Origin: JAJEFO01 sp965221845
GTDB taxonomy: Bacteria; Pseudomonadota; Alphaproteobacteria; Rhodobacterales; Rhodobacteraceae
NCBI GenBank assembly: GCA_965221845.1
Contig: OZ244919.1
Span: forward strand, 1,550,001-1,614,000
Length of the DNA: 64,000 nt
Direction: 5' to 3'
A program made the position numbers and the translations under genes. This document shows positions 26,190 to 34,219 of this stretch, piece after piece. Below the pieces are notes generated by a model, which did not search any database, had not been told where the DNA came from, and was given only the letters and a program-made list of their open reading frames with translations. Each line of letters begins with the position of its first letter. The first letter of the stretch is position 1.

Positions 26190-26197
26190 AGGGGCGC

Positions 26198-26635
26198 TCA
26201 GTCCGCGTCAACGTCCCGCGGAGCAAGGCGCTCCGCCGCCGCCTGTCCCTCGTCCTCGCCGAACGCCTTCCGCAGCATCGCGTCAAGCTCCTCCGACCGC
26301 CCCTCCCGCTCCATGGCGGCGAAGCGCTTCCGGCAAAGGAGCAGGACGCTGTCCCGGAGGGTCCCCAGTTCGGGATGCTCCGGCAGCATCGGGTCCGGCT
26401 CCATGCGCGCCATCCCGAGGACCGCGTCGTGCATCCGGCGCTGCTCCTGCGGGCTGAGCGCCTGCGACGCCCGCGGCCGCGCGGAGGGCGCGGGGTCGTC
26501 GGTCAGGCACCGCCGGACGACGTGGCGGCCGATCCCCTCGCCGGCCGCCTCCGCCGCGGCCCGGATCCGCGCCCACTCCCCGTCGGTGCACGACATCGAG
26601 TTGCTCACCGCCCGCTCCCGCCGCCGCCGCGTCAC
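26198..26635 (-). CDS. Ribbon-helix-helix/MobC-like accessory protein (3rd of 3)
   Basis: A 145-residue protein convergent with the relaxase (stop codons 9 nt apart). The N-terminal 45 residues (CTDGEWARIRAAAEAAGEGIGRHVVRR) match the plasmid mobilisation RHH pattern shared with the two genes upstream. The rest is Arg/Glu-rich helix. It overlaps the preceding gene by 4 nt. It probably binds oriT DNA and helps assemble the relaxosome, or autoregulates the operon; this is inferred from motif and context. Confidence 0.7.
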   Translation of the reverse strand: MTRRRRERAVSNSMSCTDGEWARIRAAAEAAGEGIGRHVVRRCLTDDPAPSARPRASQALSPQEQRRMHDAVLGMARMEPDPMLPEHPELGTLRDSVLLLCRKRFAAMEREGRSEELDAMLRKAFGEDEGQAAAERLAPRDVDAD

Positions 26636-27198
26636 GGCCCGCCGTCCCGGTTCAGTTCGTCGACAAGGTCGTCAAGGAGGTCCCTCGGGGGCGCGCCGTC
26701 TCCCGAAGACGGACCTGCGCCGGGACTGCCGAACAGGTCCGCCTGGCGCGCGCGCCCGTCCGTCGGCTTGCCGGCCCCGGGCACGTTCGCCGTCCGGGCC
26801 GCCGGTTCGGGATCCGGACGGGTGCGGGGGCCTTCACGGCTCCGTCCCTTCGGCACGGTTCCGCCGGCATCCAGGGACAGCGTCACGAAATCCAGGGCCT
26901 GGCCGACCGTCATGCCGTGACCCTTGACGAGCGCCGCCTGCGTCAGGGGCCCGCAGGCCGCGACGCACCGGTCCAGGATCTCCAGCTGCCGGCGCTGCTC
27001 GGCAGCCGTCAGCGCCATCGGGTAGCCGGCCTCCGGATGCGGCGGCCCGTCCGGCGCCGCGCCGTCGAGGACGCGGGACAGGATGTACGCGGAGACGTCC
27101 ATGCCCGCCGCGCGGGCCCTGGCCCTGATGGCCCGCCACTCCGACGGCCGGCACGTCACGCAGCGCTGCCGCCGGGTCCGGACCGCCCGCCCGCTCAT
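26632..27198 (-). CDS. Ribbon-helix-helix/MobC-like accessory protein (2nd of 3)
   Basis: A 188-residue protein. The N-terminus RCVTCRPSEWRAIRARARAAGMDVSAYILSRVL is the clearest RHH match of the three, with strand then two helices. The C-terminal half is Pro/Gly/Arg-rich and likely disordered, ending in an acidic helix (LLDDLVDELNRD). It overlaps both neighbours by 4 nt, so the three genes are translationally coupled. The role in relaxosome formation or regulation is inferred from the neighbouring MobF relaxase. Confidence 0.7.
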   Translation of the reverse strand: MSGRAVRTRRQRCVTCRPSEWRAIRARARAAGMDVSAYILSRVLDGAAPDGPPHPEAGYPMALTAAEQRRQLEILDRCVAACGPLTQAALVKGHGMTVGQALDFVTLSLDAGGTVPKGRSREGPRTRPDPEPAARTANVPGAGKPTDGRARQADLFGSPGAGPSSGDGAPPRDLLDDLVDELNRDGGP

Positions 27199-27524
27199 GC
27201 CTCCCCCAGGCCGAGCTCCGCGTCGAGCCACGCGCCCTCCCGGGCGAGGATCTCCTCCCAGAACGCCTGCGCCCCGGCGTCCGCCAGCCGCCGCTCCTCC
27301 ACCCGGGCGAGGACCAGCGCCGCCAGCGCCACGCGCCGCCGGACCTCCGGCGGAAGCCCGGCGGGCGCCTCCGGCGCGGGCTCGCGGGATTCCAGCGCGC
27401 GCTCCACGAGGAAGCGGGAGACCGGCATGCCGGCGCGGCCCGCGCGCGCGCCGATCATCTCCCACTCGCTGTCGGTGGCCATGACGCAGCGCCGCCGCGT
27501 CCGCTCTCCGGCCGTCCGGGCCAT
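27195..27524 (-). CDS. Ribbon-helix-helix/MobC-like accessory protein (1st of 3)
   Basis: A 109-residue protein from ATG 27524 with GGGAG 8 nt upstream. It has the same RHH core (RCVMATDSEWEMIGARAGRAGMPVSRFLVERAL) near residues 13-45, followed by an Ala/Glu-rich helical tail. It is first in the three-gene operon and has a promoter-like sequence directly upstream. It overlaps the next gene by 4 nt. Longer in-frame upstream ATGs exist, but the added sequence is Arg/Pro-rich and not family-like. Confidence 0.7.
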   Translation of the reverse strand: MARTAGERTRRRCVMATDSEWEMIGARAGRAGMPVSRFLVERALESREPAPEAPAGLPPEVRRRVALAALVLARVEERRLADAGAQAFWEEILAREGAWLDAELGLGEA

Positions 27525-27553
27525 GCTCGCGCTCCCGTTCCCGTCGCGCCGCG

Positions 27554-27581
27554 ATGATACACGCGCGGAACGCGGCTTCAA
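27554..27581 (-). promoter_or_regulatory. Candidate sigma-70 promoter of the RHH operon
   Basis: On the minus strand TTGAAG (27581-27576), 16-nt spacer, TATCAT (27559-27554), about 30 nt upstream of the first RHH start codon. Both hexamers are close to consensus and well placed. Confidence 0.5.
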
Positions 27582-28346
27582 CCGGCCCGCCGCGGCCCGC
27601 CGTTCCCATCTGCGGCCCATATGCCTGCCGCGCCGCATGCCAGCGCCCCAAGGCGCTCGCCCGACGCACCCGGATGCAACCGGCCGCGGCCGCCGCTCGC
27701 CGGGCGCGCGCCGCACCGCTCCGCGGAATCCGCTTGCTACATCGCCCAACATGCTGCAATGTAACGCACATGCGAGAGCGAGGGTCCCGCCTGTAGCGTG
27801 TATGTAGGCCACTTCCCGTGGCCTTTTCCTCTACACCGGGGCGCGGGACGGCTGCAGCTTCGGGCACGGCTCCGGCCATGGCGGGAACCGCCCTCGGGGC
27901 GTCTTCGCGACGCGCGCCATGCGCGCCTTCCCGGTCGATGCGGGTCGCGGCGGCACTGCCGCCCGCCGTCCGGACGGGCGCGGGAACGCCAGGGACGCAT
28001 CCTGCATCTCTGGAACCGGATGCGGGAGCCGGCCGGGCTTTCGCCTTCCGGGACTGGAAGACCCCTGCCGCGCGCTCGCGGAGACGCCTGGCAAGGAGGG
28101 CCATGCCGGCCCGTCCGTGCCGGGCCGTGACCGCCCCGGCCACGCCCGGACGGCCCCGAACCCCGCCCTTCGCCGGCACCGCCACGATCCCGGGCCGCCG
28201 CCCGGCCGTCAGGCGTGCGCACGCGGAACCGCCGGACGGCATGACCGCGCCTTCGCGCACCGACGGTCAGGCTGGCGGGAATTGCTGGCGCGCGCAGAAT
28301 CGACCTTGCAAAGCGCCCGGACGACGGGTAGATCCCAACCCCTCGT
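27582..28346. other. Upstream region of RHH operon; candidate oriT, no gene
   Basis: About 760 bp between the RHH operon promoter and tRNA-Arg. It has short inverted repeats, an AT-richer patch near 27735-27790 and a hairpin at 27807. No coding frame resembles a known protein. Location beside relaxosome genes makes it the most likely place for oriT, but no known nick-site motif was recognised. Confidence 0.35.
27807..27827 (+). terminator. Hairpin followed by TTTT
   Basis: GGCCAC, loop TTCCC, GTGGCC, then TTTT. It has the form of a weak intrinsic terminator on the plus strand. No gene upstream would need it, so it might instead belong to an origin of transfer. Confidence 0.35.
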
Positions 28347-28423
28347 GCGCTGGTAGCTCAGCTGGATAGAGTGCTTGACTACGAATCAAGAGGTCGGGGG
28401 TTCGACTCCTCCCCAGCGCGCCA
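28347..28423 (+). tRNA. tRNA-Arg (ACG)
   Basis: 77 nt with a complete cloverleaf. Acceptor GCGCTGG pairs with CCAGCGC, the anticodon loop is CTACGAA (anticodon ACG), the T-loop is TTCGACT, and CCA is encoded. It lies at the edge of the mobilisation region and is a plausible integration target, although no second copy of its 3' end was seen in the window. Confidence 0.95.
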
Positions 28424-29112
28424 TCATTTCAGCCGGACCCGGGCCGTCTCAAACGATCCCGTCATAGGTCGTTCGAGTGGCGACCCTCGTCATATGCCGT
28501 CGCTCGAAGCTCTCGAGATCTTGGAACGCCATGGGTGAGACGCCGCCCCTGCGCAAGCGCCTCGCTTCGGCACGGTCACCGCAGTCCGCATCGCCGACCA
28601 GGCCCCGGACGGGGATGGCGCCAGACTTCGCCGGCCCGGGTCCGGTCGTCAGACCCGACGACGCGGGCAGGCAGCGCTTCCTCCCCTGCAGGGACGTCGG
28701 AGGCGCGTCGCGCGGCTCGCGACAGCATGGCTGTCAACGGGCCCTGCACTCCTGGATCCAGAGGCGTTCCTGATCGTTCGCGGCGAACGGCAAAGGATGC
28801 CGGCCGCGTGTCGACATGTGCAGCGTGACGGCATGACGCCGCGGCAGGCAAGGCAAGCGCTCGACAGGCAACCCGCTGTCAGAGCGAAGCCCGAAGCGCC
28901 GAATGCCAGCCGGAACTCGCCCGCGCGCCGGAAATGCGGGCTTGATCGCGCCGCGGCTGGCTGCAAAACGCTCCGGGACGCGACAGGGGGCGAGACTGGC
29001 CTGGCGGGCCGCCACCACGCAACCGGAAGGCGCTGCCGCGCTGCCGTTTCGGCATCTCCGTTTTCCGGCAATCCGCCTGGAGGGACAGACGGCGCAAGGC
29101 CCGGAACGCGAG
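28424..29112. other. Eroded intergenic DNA with an IS5-A end remnant
   Basis: No convincing coding sequence. At 28727-28745 the sequence GGCTGTCAACGGGCCCT matches the right terminal repeat of IS5 element A (19506-19523) except for one base, so an element of that type once ended here. Confidence 0.5.
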
Positions 29113-29703
29113 CTTGGTGCATGCTAACACCCCGAGCACTGGCCTGAAGAGGCCTGAGCCGAAGATGCCCGTCGCATGGCGGAAGCCGGCCTGTCGTGGG
29201 TGAGGATCGGGGAGTTCGCCTGGTCAAGACTCGAGCCCCAGCCTGGCCGGCTGGAATTCGAATGGCTTGACCGCGCCATCGGCACGCCGGGACAGGCGGG
29301 CCTGAAGGTCGTCTCGGAACGCCAACGGCAACGCCGCCGCAATGGGTGCTCACCCGCCACCCCGACATGGTGCCGCTGGACGACAGAGGCCGGCCGCGCG
29401 GCTTCGGTTCGCGACGGCACTACTGCTTTTCGCACGAAGGCTACCTGGAGGAGTGCCGGCGCATCGTGACGCTGCTTGCGCGGCTCTACGGCCGCAACCG
29501 CCATCTCCGCAAACGCGGTCCGGTGTCGCGCCGGCAGCACGGCTGGACGCCCGAAATCATCCCGAATTGCGCTTAAAGCAACACCCCCGTTCCACTCTGA
29601 AGTGCAACACCTGATGCAGTGTTCCTGGTCGTTCGGCGACACATGATGTTGCGAATCGGCCAGGCGGCGACGACAGTCCCTGTGATGAAGCAAGGAGACT
29701 GTC

Positions 29704-30663
29704 ATGCCCGAGGGCCATCGCCACCTGACCTATGCGGAACGCTGCCAGATCCACGCCCTGAGGAAAAGCGGGCTTTCCGGCCCGGCGATCGCCCGCCAGC
29801 TCGGCCGGGACCGCACGACGGTCTGGCGCGAGGTGCGGCGCAACTCCGGCAGGCGCGGCTACCGCCACAAGCAGGCCCAGCGCAAGTCGGACAGGCGCCG
29901 CAGCGCGGCCTCGTCGGTGGCGCGCAAGATGACGCCGGAGCTGTGGCGCATGGCGGAGGAGCGGCTGGCCGAGGGCTGGAGCCCCGAGCAGGTCAGCGGG
30001 CGCCTCCGCAAGGAGGGCGAGCCGATGGCGGGGCGTCAGTGGATCTACGAGCGCATCCACGCCGACCGGAAGGCCGGCGGCGGTCTCTGGCGGCATCTCC
30101 GCCGCCGCGGCAGGAAGCCGAACCGGAAGGGCGGGGCCCACGCGGGCCGCGGCCACATCCCGGGCCGGGTGGACATCTCCGAGCGCCCGGACGTCGTGGA
30201 GGCGAAGGAACGGGTCGGCGACCGGGAGGCCGACACGAATCAACGGCAAGGGCACCGGCGGCGCGCTTGTCTCCCTGGTGGACAGGGCGTCCAGGCACAC
30301 CCTGCTCGAAAGGGTCGAGAGGAAGACGGCGGACGCGGTCGGCTCGGCCATGACCGGCATGCTGGGCCCTCTCCCCGTGCACACGGTCACCGCGGACAAC
30401 GGCAAGGAGTTCGCGGGCCATGCCAGGGTGGCCGAGGCGCTGGGCGCGGGGTTCTTCTTCGCGCGCCCGTACCACTCCTGGGAGCGCGGCCTGAACGAGC
30501 ACACCAACGGCCTCGTGCGGGGATACCTGCCCAAGGGCACGGACTTCCGCAAGGTGACGGACGCAGAGGTGCAGGCCGTCCAGGACCGCCTCAACGCGCG
30601 GCCGCGCAAGGCGCTGGGCTACCTCACCCCGTCCGAGGCCTTCCACCAGGCGCAGCCGCCCTG
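29704..30663 (+). pseudogene. IS30-family transposase, frameshifted (copy 2)
   Basis: It is collinear with the intact copy at 8969-9928 but has one extra base near 30240, after GDREADT. The catalytic domain is therefore split from the HTH half. The remainder can be read in a second frame from about 30246 (or GTG 30278) to 30663. Trp in the first catalytic motif is also replaced by Arg (GDREADT versus GDWEADT). Copy 3 shares both changes. It is inactive unless frameshifting occurs. Confidence 0.85.
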
Positions 30664-30708
30664 AGGGGGCCTTCCGGGGCCGCCGGGGGCGGCTCCGAGG
30701 GGAGATGC

Positions 30709-30779
30709 GCGCTGTCCGCGGCCCGCCGTCCTCCGGTCGGGCTCCGCCCTCCCTGCGTCCGGCGGGCCGCGGACAGCGC
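30709..30779. other. 20-bp GC hairpin in IS30 tail
   Basis: Arms 30709-30728 and 30760-30779 are perfect complements (GCGCTGTCCGCGGCCCGCCG and reverse), with a 31-nt loop. It sits between the transposase stop and the terminal repeat. The same structure is present in copy 1 (8855-8924) and copy 3 (46409-46479). It probably blocks transcription read-through or is a structured RNA; no T-run follows. Confidence 0.7.
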
Positions 30780-31618
30780 CCGGCAGGGCTTGCACCGCCC
30801 CGGAAGACTGGCTACGCCTCCCGGTGAAGGGACCGCCGCCGCTCGGGCTTCGCCCCTCGCTGGCTGATGTTGCACTTCAGAGTGGAAGCGGCGACAGTAT
30901 TGCGCTTAGGCGAGCCGGGCTCTCGATCGATTTCCTGCCGGCAGACACCTCATGTCTCGACGATCTCGACCTCGTTCTCGTTCCCGGCCTTCTGACCCTG
31001 CCCGACAGCCTCAGGACGGCGCTTGAAGCCCTCTCCGGCGCGGCGATCATCGGCCCCCGCACGAACAGCAGTACGGACGAACTCGTGATTCCGGAGCCGT
31101 TGCCGCCGAGCCTGCCCGGCCTCGACGCCAAGGTCTCCCGCGTCGAGAGCCTGCCGCCCTTCGCCCGCGTGCCCCTCGAGGGCGGCGGCAGCTTCCGTCG
31201 CTGGTTCGAGCATATGGAAGGCGATGCCGCCGTCACCGCGGCCAAGGCTGACGGCCGGCCCGCCGTCATGTCCCGCGGCAAGATGCATTACGTCGCGGGA
31301 TGGCCGGATAAGGCGGCCTTCGATGATCTCGTCGCCAAAGCCTGCGTCGCCGAGGTAATCGAGGCGAGGAGCCTCCCGGACGGACTCCGTATCAGGGATG
31401 CCGCGACGCATCGCTTCGTGTTCAACTACGCGCCCGAGGCCCTCGACTTCGAGGGCACGACGCTTGCGCCTGCGGGCGTGCACTGGCATCCTGTCTGAAC
31501 GATCGTCATGCGCGTCAGCCGGCATCTGCAATGCCTCTCCCGTTTCCGCGCAGGATGGAGCCTTCGAATCAGTCTCCCTGGCTCCGGAAACGCGGACGCG
31601 CCGGCCGGGCCAAGGCCG

Positions 31619-32548
31619 TTACGGCAGCACGAGAAGCCAGAGCCAGACGGTGAAGACCGACAGCGCCGTGCCGAACAGGACTGAAGAAGCGACCGCGCGC
31701 CTGGCCGTGCCGTACATGTTCGCGAAGATGTACGTGTTCGCGCCCGGCGCCATCGCGGCTGTCAGGACAACGGACCGGAGTGCGTCCCGTTCGATCGCCA
31801 TCACGGACGCAACGCTCCAGGAGCTGGCCGGATGGACCAGAAGCGACACGATGCAGACAAGCGCGATGGCCCTCAGGTCACCCTCCGGCTTGTAGCGCAC
31901 CAGAACGCCGCCAAGGCCGAACAGGGCGGCGGGAAGCGCAGCGCGGGCCAGGAGCTCGACGGCATCTGAAAGCACGCCGGTAACGCCGATTTCCAGCACG
32001 TTGACGAGGAGGCCCAGGACGATGCCGACGATGAGCGCGTTCTTGAACATCGCCTTGCCGACGTGAAGGAGCGCATTCACCGGCGACGTTCCGGCACCCC
32101 GGGCGAATTCCATCGCGGCAACGCCGATGAGATAGCAGAACGGCGCGTGCAAGGCGACGATCGCGTAGTTGCCGACGAGCGCTTCGGCCCCGTAGGCAAG
32201 TTCGGTGATTGGCAGGCCGAGCAGCACGGAATTCGAGAACATGCAGCAGAAACCGATCGCGATCGCGTCTGGCCAAGGGCGTCCGGCGAGCAGGCGGGCG
32301 AGAGCGAGACCCAGCAGGAATCCACAGGTCGCGCCGAAGTAGAAGCTGACGAGCAGCGGCAGGTCGAATCCCCTGTCGAGATCGATCGAGGACAACGCGT
32401 CGAACAGCAGGCAGGGGATCGCGAAGTTCTGCGTGAACTTCATCAAGGCGTCGACGCCGTCATCGCTGAAGAAGCCGCGCCATACGGCGAGATACCCAGC
32501 ACCAATGACCAGGAAGACAGGAATGACGACGTCCAGAAGCGCCTGCAC
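31619..32548 (-). CDS. AEC family transporter (auxin efflux carrier-like)
   Basis: A 309-residue inner-membrane permease of the AEC family with ten predicted hydrophobic helices. It starts MQALLDVVIPVFLVIGAGYLAVW. Family-type features are NFAIPCLLFDALS in the first bundle, GFCCMFSNSVLLGLPI near the middle, the Pro in ALPAALFGLGGVL and the MAPGANTYIFANMYG segment in the last bundle. Members export malonate, malate or auxin-like anions; the substrate here is unknown. It lies 3 nt after the MBL gene stop, at the end of a minus-strand operon. Confidence 0.88.
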   Translation of the reverse strand: MQALLDVVIPVFLVIGAGYLAVWRGFFSDDGVDALMKFTQNFAIPCLLFDALSSIDLDRGFDLPLLVSFYFGATCGFLLGLALARLLAGRPWPDAIAIGFCCMFSNSVLLGLPITELAYGAEALVGNYAIVALHAPFCYLIGVAAMEFARGAGTSPVNALLHVGKAMFKNALIVGIVLGLLVNVLEIGVTGVLSDAVELLARAALPAALFGLGGVLVRYKPEGDLRAIALVCIVSLLVHPASSWSVASVMAIERDALRSVVLTAAMAPGANTYIFANMYGTARRAVASSVLFGTALSVFTVWLWLLVLP

Positions 32549-32551
32549 CGT

Positions 32552-33349
32552 TCAGCCGGAGATGGTAAGGCGCATGCCGTCGTAGGCCGGCTCGACGTTG
32601 TCGGGAGTCTCGGACGCCAGCTTGTCGTAGTCGAGGTCGATGTGCATGTTGGTGAGCACGGCGCGTCTCGGCGCGGCGCGCTCGATCCAGCCGAGCGTGC
32701 GTTCGAGATGCGCGTGCGTCGGGTGAGGGTCGCGGCGGAGCGCGTCGACGACCCATATGTCCAGCCCTTCCAGGTCCTGCCAGGCGTCGTCGTCGATCTC
32801 CGCCGCGTCCGGCAGGTAGGCAAGGTCGCCAATCCTGAATCCAAGCGCGTCGATAGAGCCGTGCCGCACGCGGATCGGCTGAAACGTGATCCTGCCGCCG
32901 TCCCCGACGACATTCACCTCGCCACTGATCGTGCGCATCTCGAGGATCGGCGGGTACGGCGAGCCTTCAGGCTGCGTGAAGGCGTAGCCGAAACCCGACA
33001 GCAGCCTTTCCTGCGTCGGCCCGTCCGCCCACACGGGCATTCGCGAGCGCCGTTCGTAGACGATGGGCCGCAGGTCGTCGATTCCGTGCACGTGATCGGC
33101 ATGGCCATGCGTGTAGATCACCGCATCAAGGTCGCCGACATCGGCATCCAGCAGCTGCTGGCGCAGGTCGGGGGACGTGTCGACCAGCACCGTTGTCCTC
33201 GAACCGCCCTCGACCCGCTCGGCCAGGAGCGAGCATCGCCGGCGCCGATTCCTGGGGTTCGCGGGATCGCAGTCGCCCCACAGGCCCCCGATGCGGGGAA
33301 CGCCGCCCGACGAGCCGCAGCCGAGGATCGTGAAAGTCAGCTCCGCCAT
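32552..33349 (-). CDS. MBL-fold metallo-hydrolase (PhnP-like)
   Basis: A 265-residue metallo-beta-lactamase-fold phosphodiesterase-like enzyme. The signature is YTHGHADHVHGIDDLR near residues 83-98, with a further metal His in VLTNMHIDLDYD near 245 and DTSPDLRQQLL near 62, as in PhnP. The N-terminus, LGCGSSGGVPRIGG, is also typical of PhnP-like proteins. It overlaps the tatD stop by 13 nt. In alphaproteobacteria it is regularly found after tatD in the holB/tmk cluster. The substrate is unknown. Confidence 0.9.
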   Translation of the reverse strand: MAELTFTILGCGSSGGVPRIGGLWGDCDPANPRNRRRRCSLLAERVEGGSRTTVLVDTSPDLRQQLLDADVGDLDAVIYTHGHADHVHGIDDLRPIVYERRSRMPVWADGPTQERLLSGFGYAFTQPEGSPYPPILEMRTISGEVNVVGDGGRITFQPIRVRHGSIDALGFRIGDLAYLPDAAEIDDDAWQDLEGLDIWVVDALRRDPHPTHAHLERTLGWIERAAPRRAVLTNMHIDLDYDKLASETPDNVEPAYDGMRLTISG

Positions 33350-34137
33350 GCGGCCGCCTTTGCAAAGAGGCGTTCGAAGTTCTCCTCCGTCCGGGCCGCG
33401 AACTCCTCGTATTCCAGCCCGAAGACCTCGGCGCCGACCCGCGCCGTGTCGACGATGAAGGCCGGTTCGTTCCTCCTGCCACGATTGGGTGGCGGCGCGA
33501 GATAGGGCGCGTCCGTTTCAAGCAGGATCCGGTCGATCGGCGCCGCAGCGAAAATCCCGCGAAGCGCACCGCTTCTCGGGAAGGCGGCGGTTCCGGACAT
33601 GGAAAGGCAGAACCCGAGATCGAGGGCCGTCTCGGCGAGCGCCGGTCCCGAGGAAAAGCAGTGCATGACGCAGGCAAACCCACCCGCCCGATGCTCCTCG
33701 GTCAGGATCTGCGCCATGTCCTCGTCGGCGCCACGGGAATGGATGATGAGCGGAAGCCCGGTCCGGCGGGCCGCCTCGACATGGACGCGGAGGCTTTCTT
33801 GCTGCGCTGCAGCGGTGTCCCGCGTGTAATGGTAGTCGAGGCCGGTCTCGCCGATGCCGACGAGTTTCGGATGGGCGGACATCGAGACCAGCGTGTCCGC
33901 ATGCGCCATGGGCCCTTCCGCCAGCGACATCGGATGCACGCCGGCGGCGTAGAACACGGGGGGATGCATCTCGGCGATGGCGCGCGTTGCGGGCTCGGCA
34001 GCGAGGCGCGTGCAGATTGTCACCATGCGATGAACGCCGCGACCGGCGGCACGAGCGACGATCTCGCCGATCTCGCCATCGAATTCGGGAAAGTCGAGAT
34101 GGCAATGGCTGTCCGTGATCCTGGCCAGAGATGACAT
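33337..34137 (-). CDS. TatD family metal-dependent hydrolase
   Basis: A 266-residue TIM-barrel deoxyribonuclease/hydrolase. ATG 34137 gives MSSLARITDSHCHLDF, the metal-binding HCHLD at the expected N-terminal position. GIGETGLDYHY near 95, IHSRGADEDM near 130, VMHCFSSG near 156 and LLETDAPYLAP near 208 complete the catalytic set. TatD proteins act as 3'-5' exonucleases and in peptide quality control. It overlaps the MBL gene and is separated from holB by 82 nt in which nothing is recognised. Confidence 0.93.
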   Translation of the reverse strand: MSSLARITDSHCHLDFPEFDGEIGEIVARAAGRGVHRMVTICTRLAAEPATRAIAEMHPPVFYAAGVHPMSLAEGPMAHADTLVSMSAHPKLVGIGETGLDYHYTRDTAAAQQESLRVHVEAARRTGLPLIIHSRGADEDMAQILTEEHRAGGFACVMHCFSSGPALAETALDLGFCLSMSGTAAFPRSGALRGIFAAAPIDRILLETDAPYLAPPPNRGRRNEPAFIVDTARVGAEVFGLEYEEFAARTEENFERLFAKAAAWRS

Positions 34138-34219
34138 TGGCTTCGTATGGGTGGGTTCCGGCAGAGCGTCAACCCGGCGGAACTCCGGGCCGGTCCGGAA
34201 TGCCGTCCTGGCCGCGGCG

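Larger units (their letters stand above)
29590..30887 (+). mobile_element. IS30-family element, copy 2
   Basis: 1298 bp with perfect 20-bp inverted repeats (29590-29609 and 30868-30887). It is inserted in the GH42 gene together with a large deletion. No clear target duplication is visible. The 10-bp direct repeat ATTGCGCTTA occurs 14 bp left (29566-29575) and 11 bp right (30899-30908) of the element. Confidence 0.9.
29113..31497 (+). pseudogene. GH42 beta-galactosidase, disrupted
   Basis: The N-terminal sequence reads GAC*HPEHWPEEA*AEDARRMAEAGLSWVRI. This matches the GH42 start GVCYYPEHWPE-RW but with stops at 29125 and 29155. After FAWSRLEP and GLKVV a 1-nt deletion near 29312 shifts the frame, which resumes GTPTATPPQWVLTRHPDMVPL and YCFSHEGYLEECRRI to about 29490. 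About 350 central residues are missing and an IS30 (29590-30887) sits in the gap. The C-terminal part resumes RRAGLSIDFLP at about 30905 and runs to 31497, including the trimerisation domain (VLVPGL) and the terminal beta domain. GH42 enzymes hydrolyse beta-galactosides; this copy is dead. Confidence 0.85.

Noticed and set aside
28380..28423. attachment-site duplicate of the tRNA-Arg 3' end
   Set aside because: Looked for the TTCGACTCCTCCCCAGCGC end elsewhere in the window and found none.
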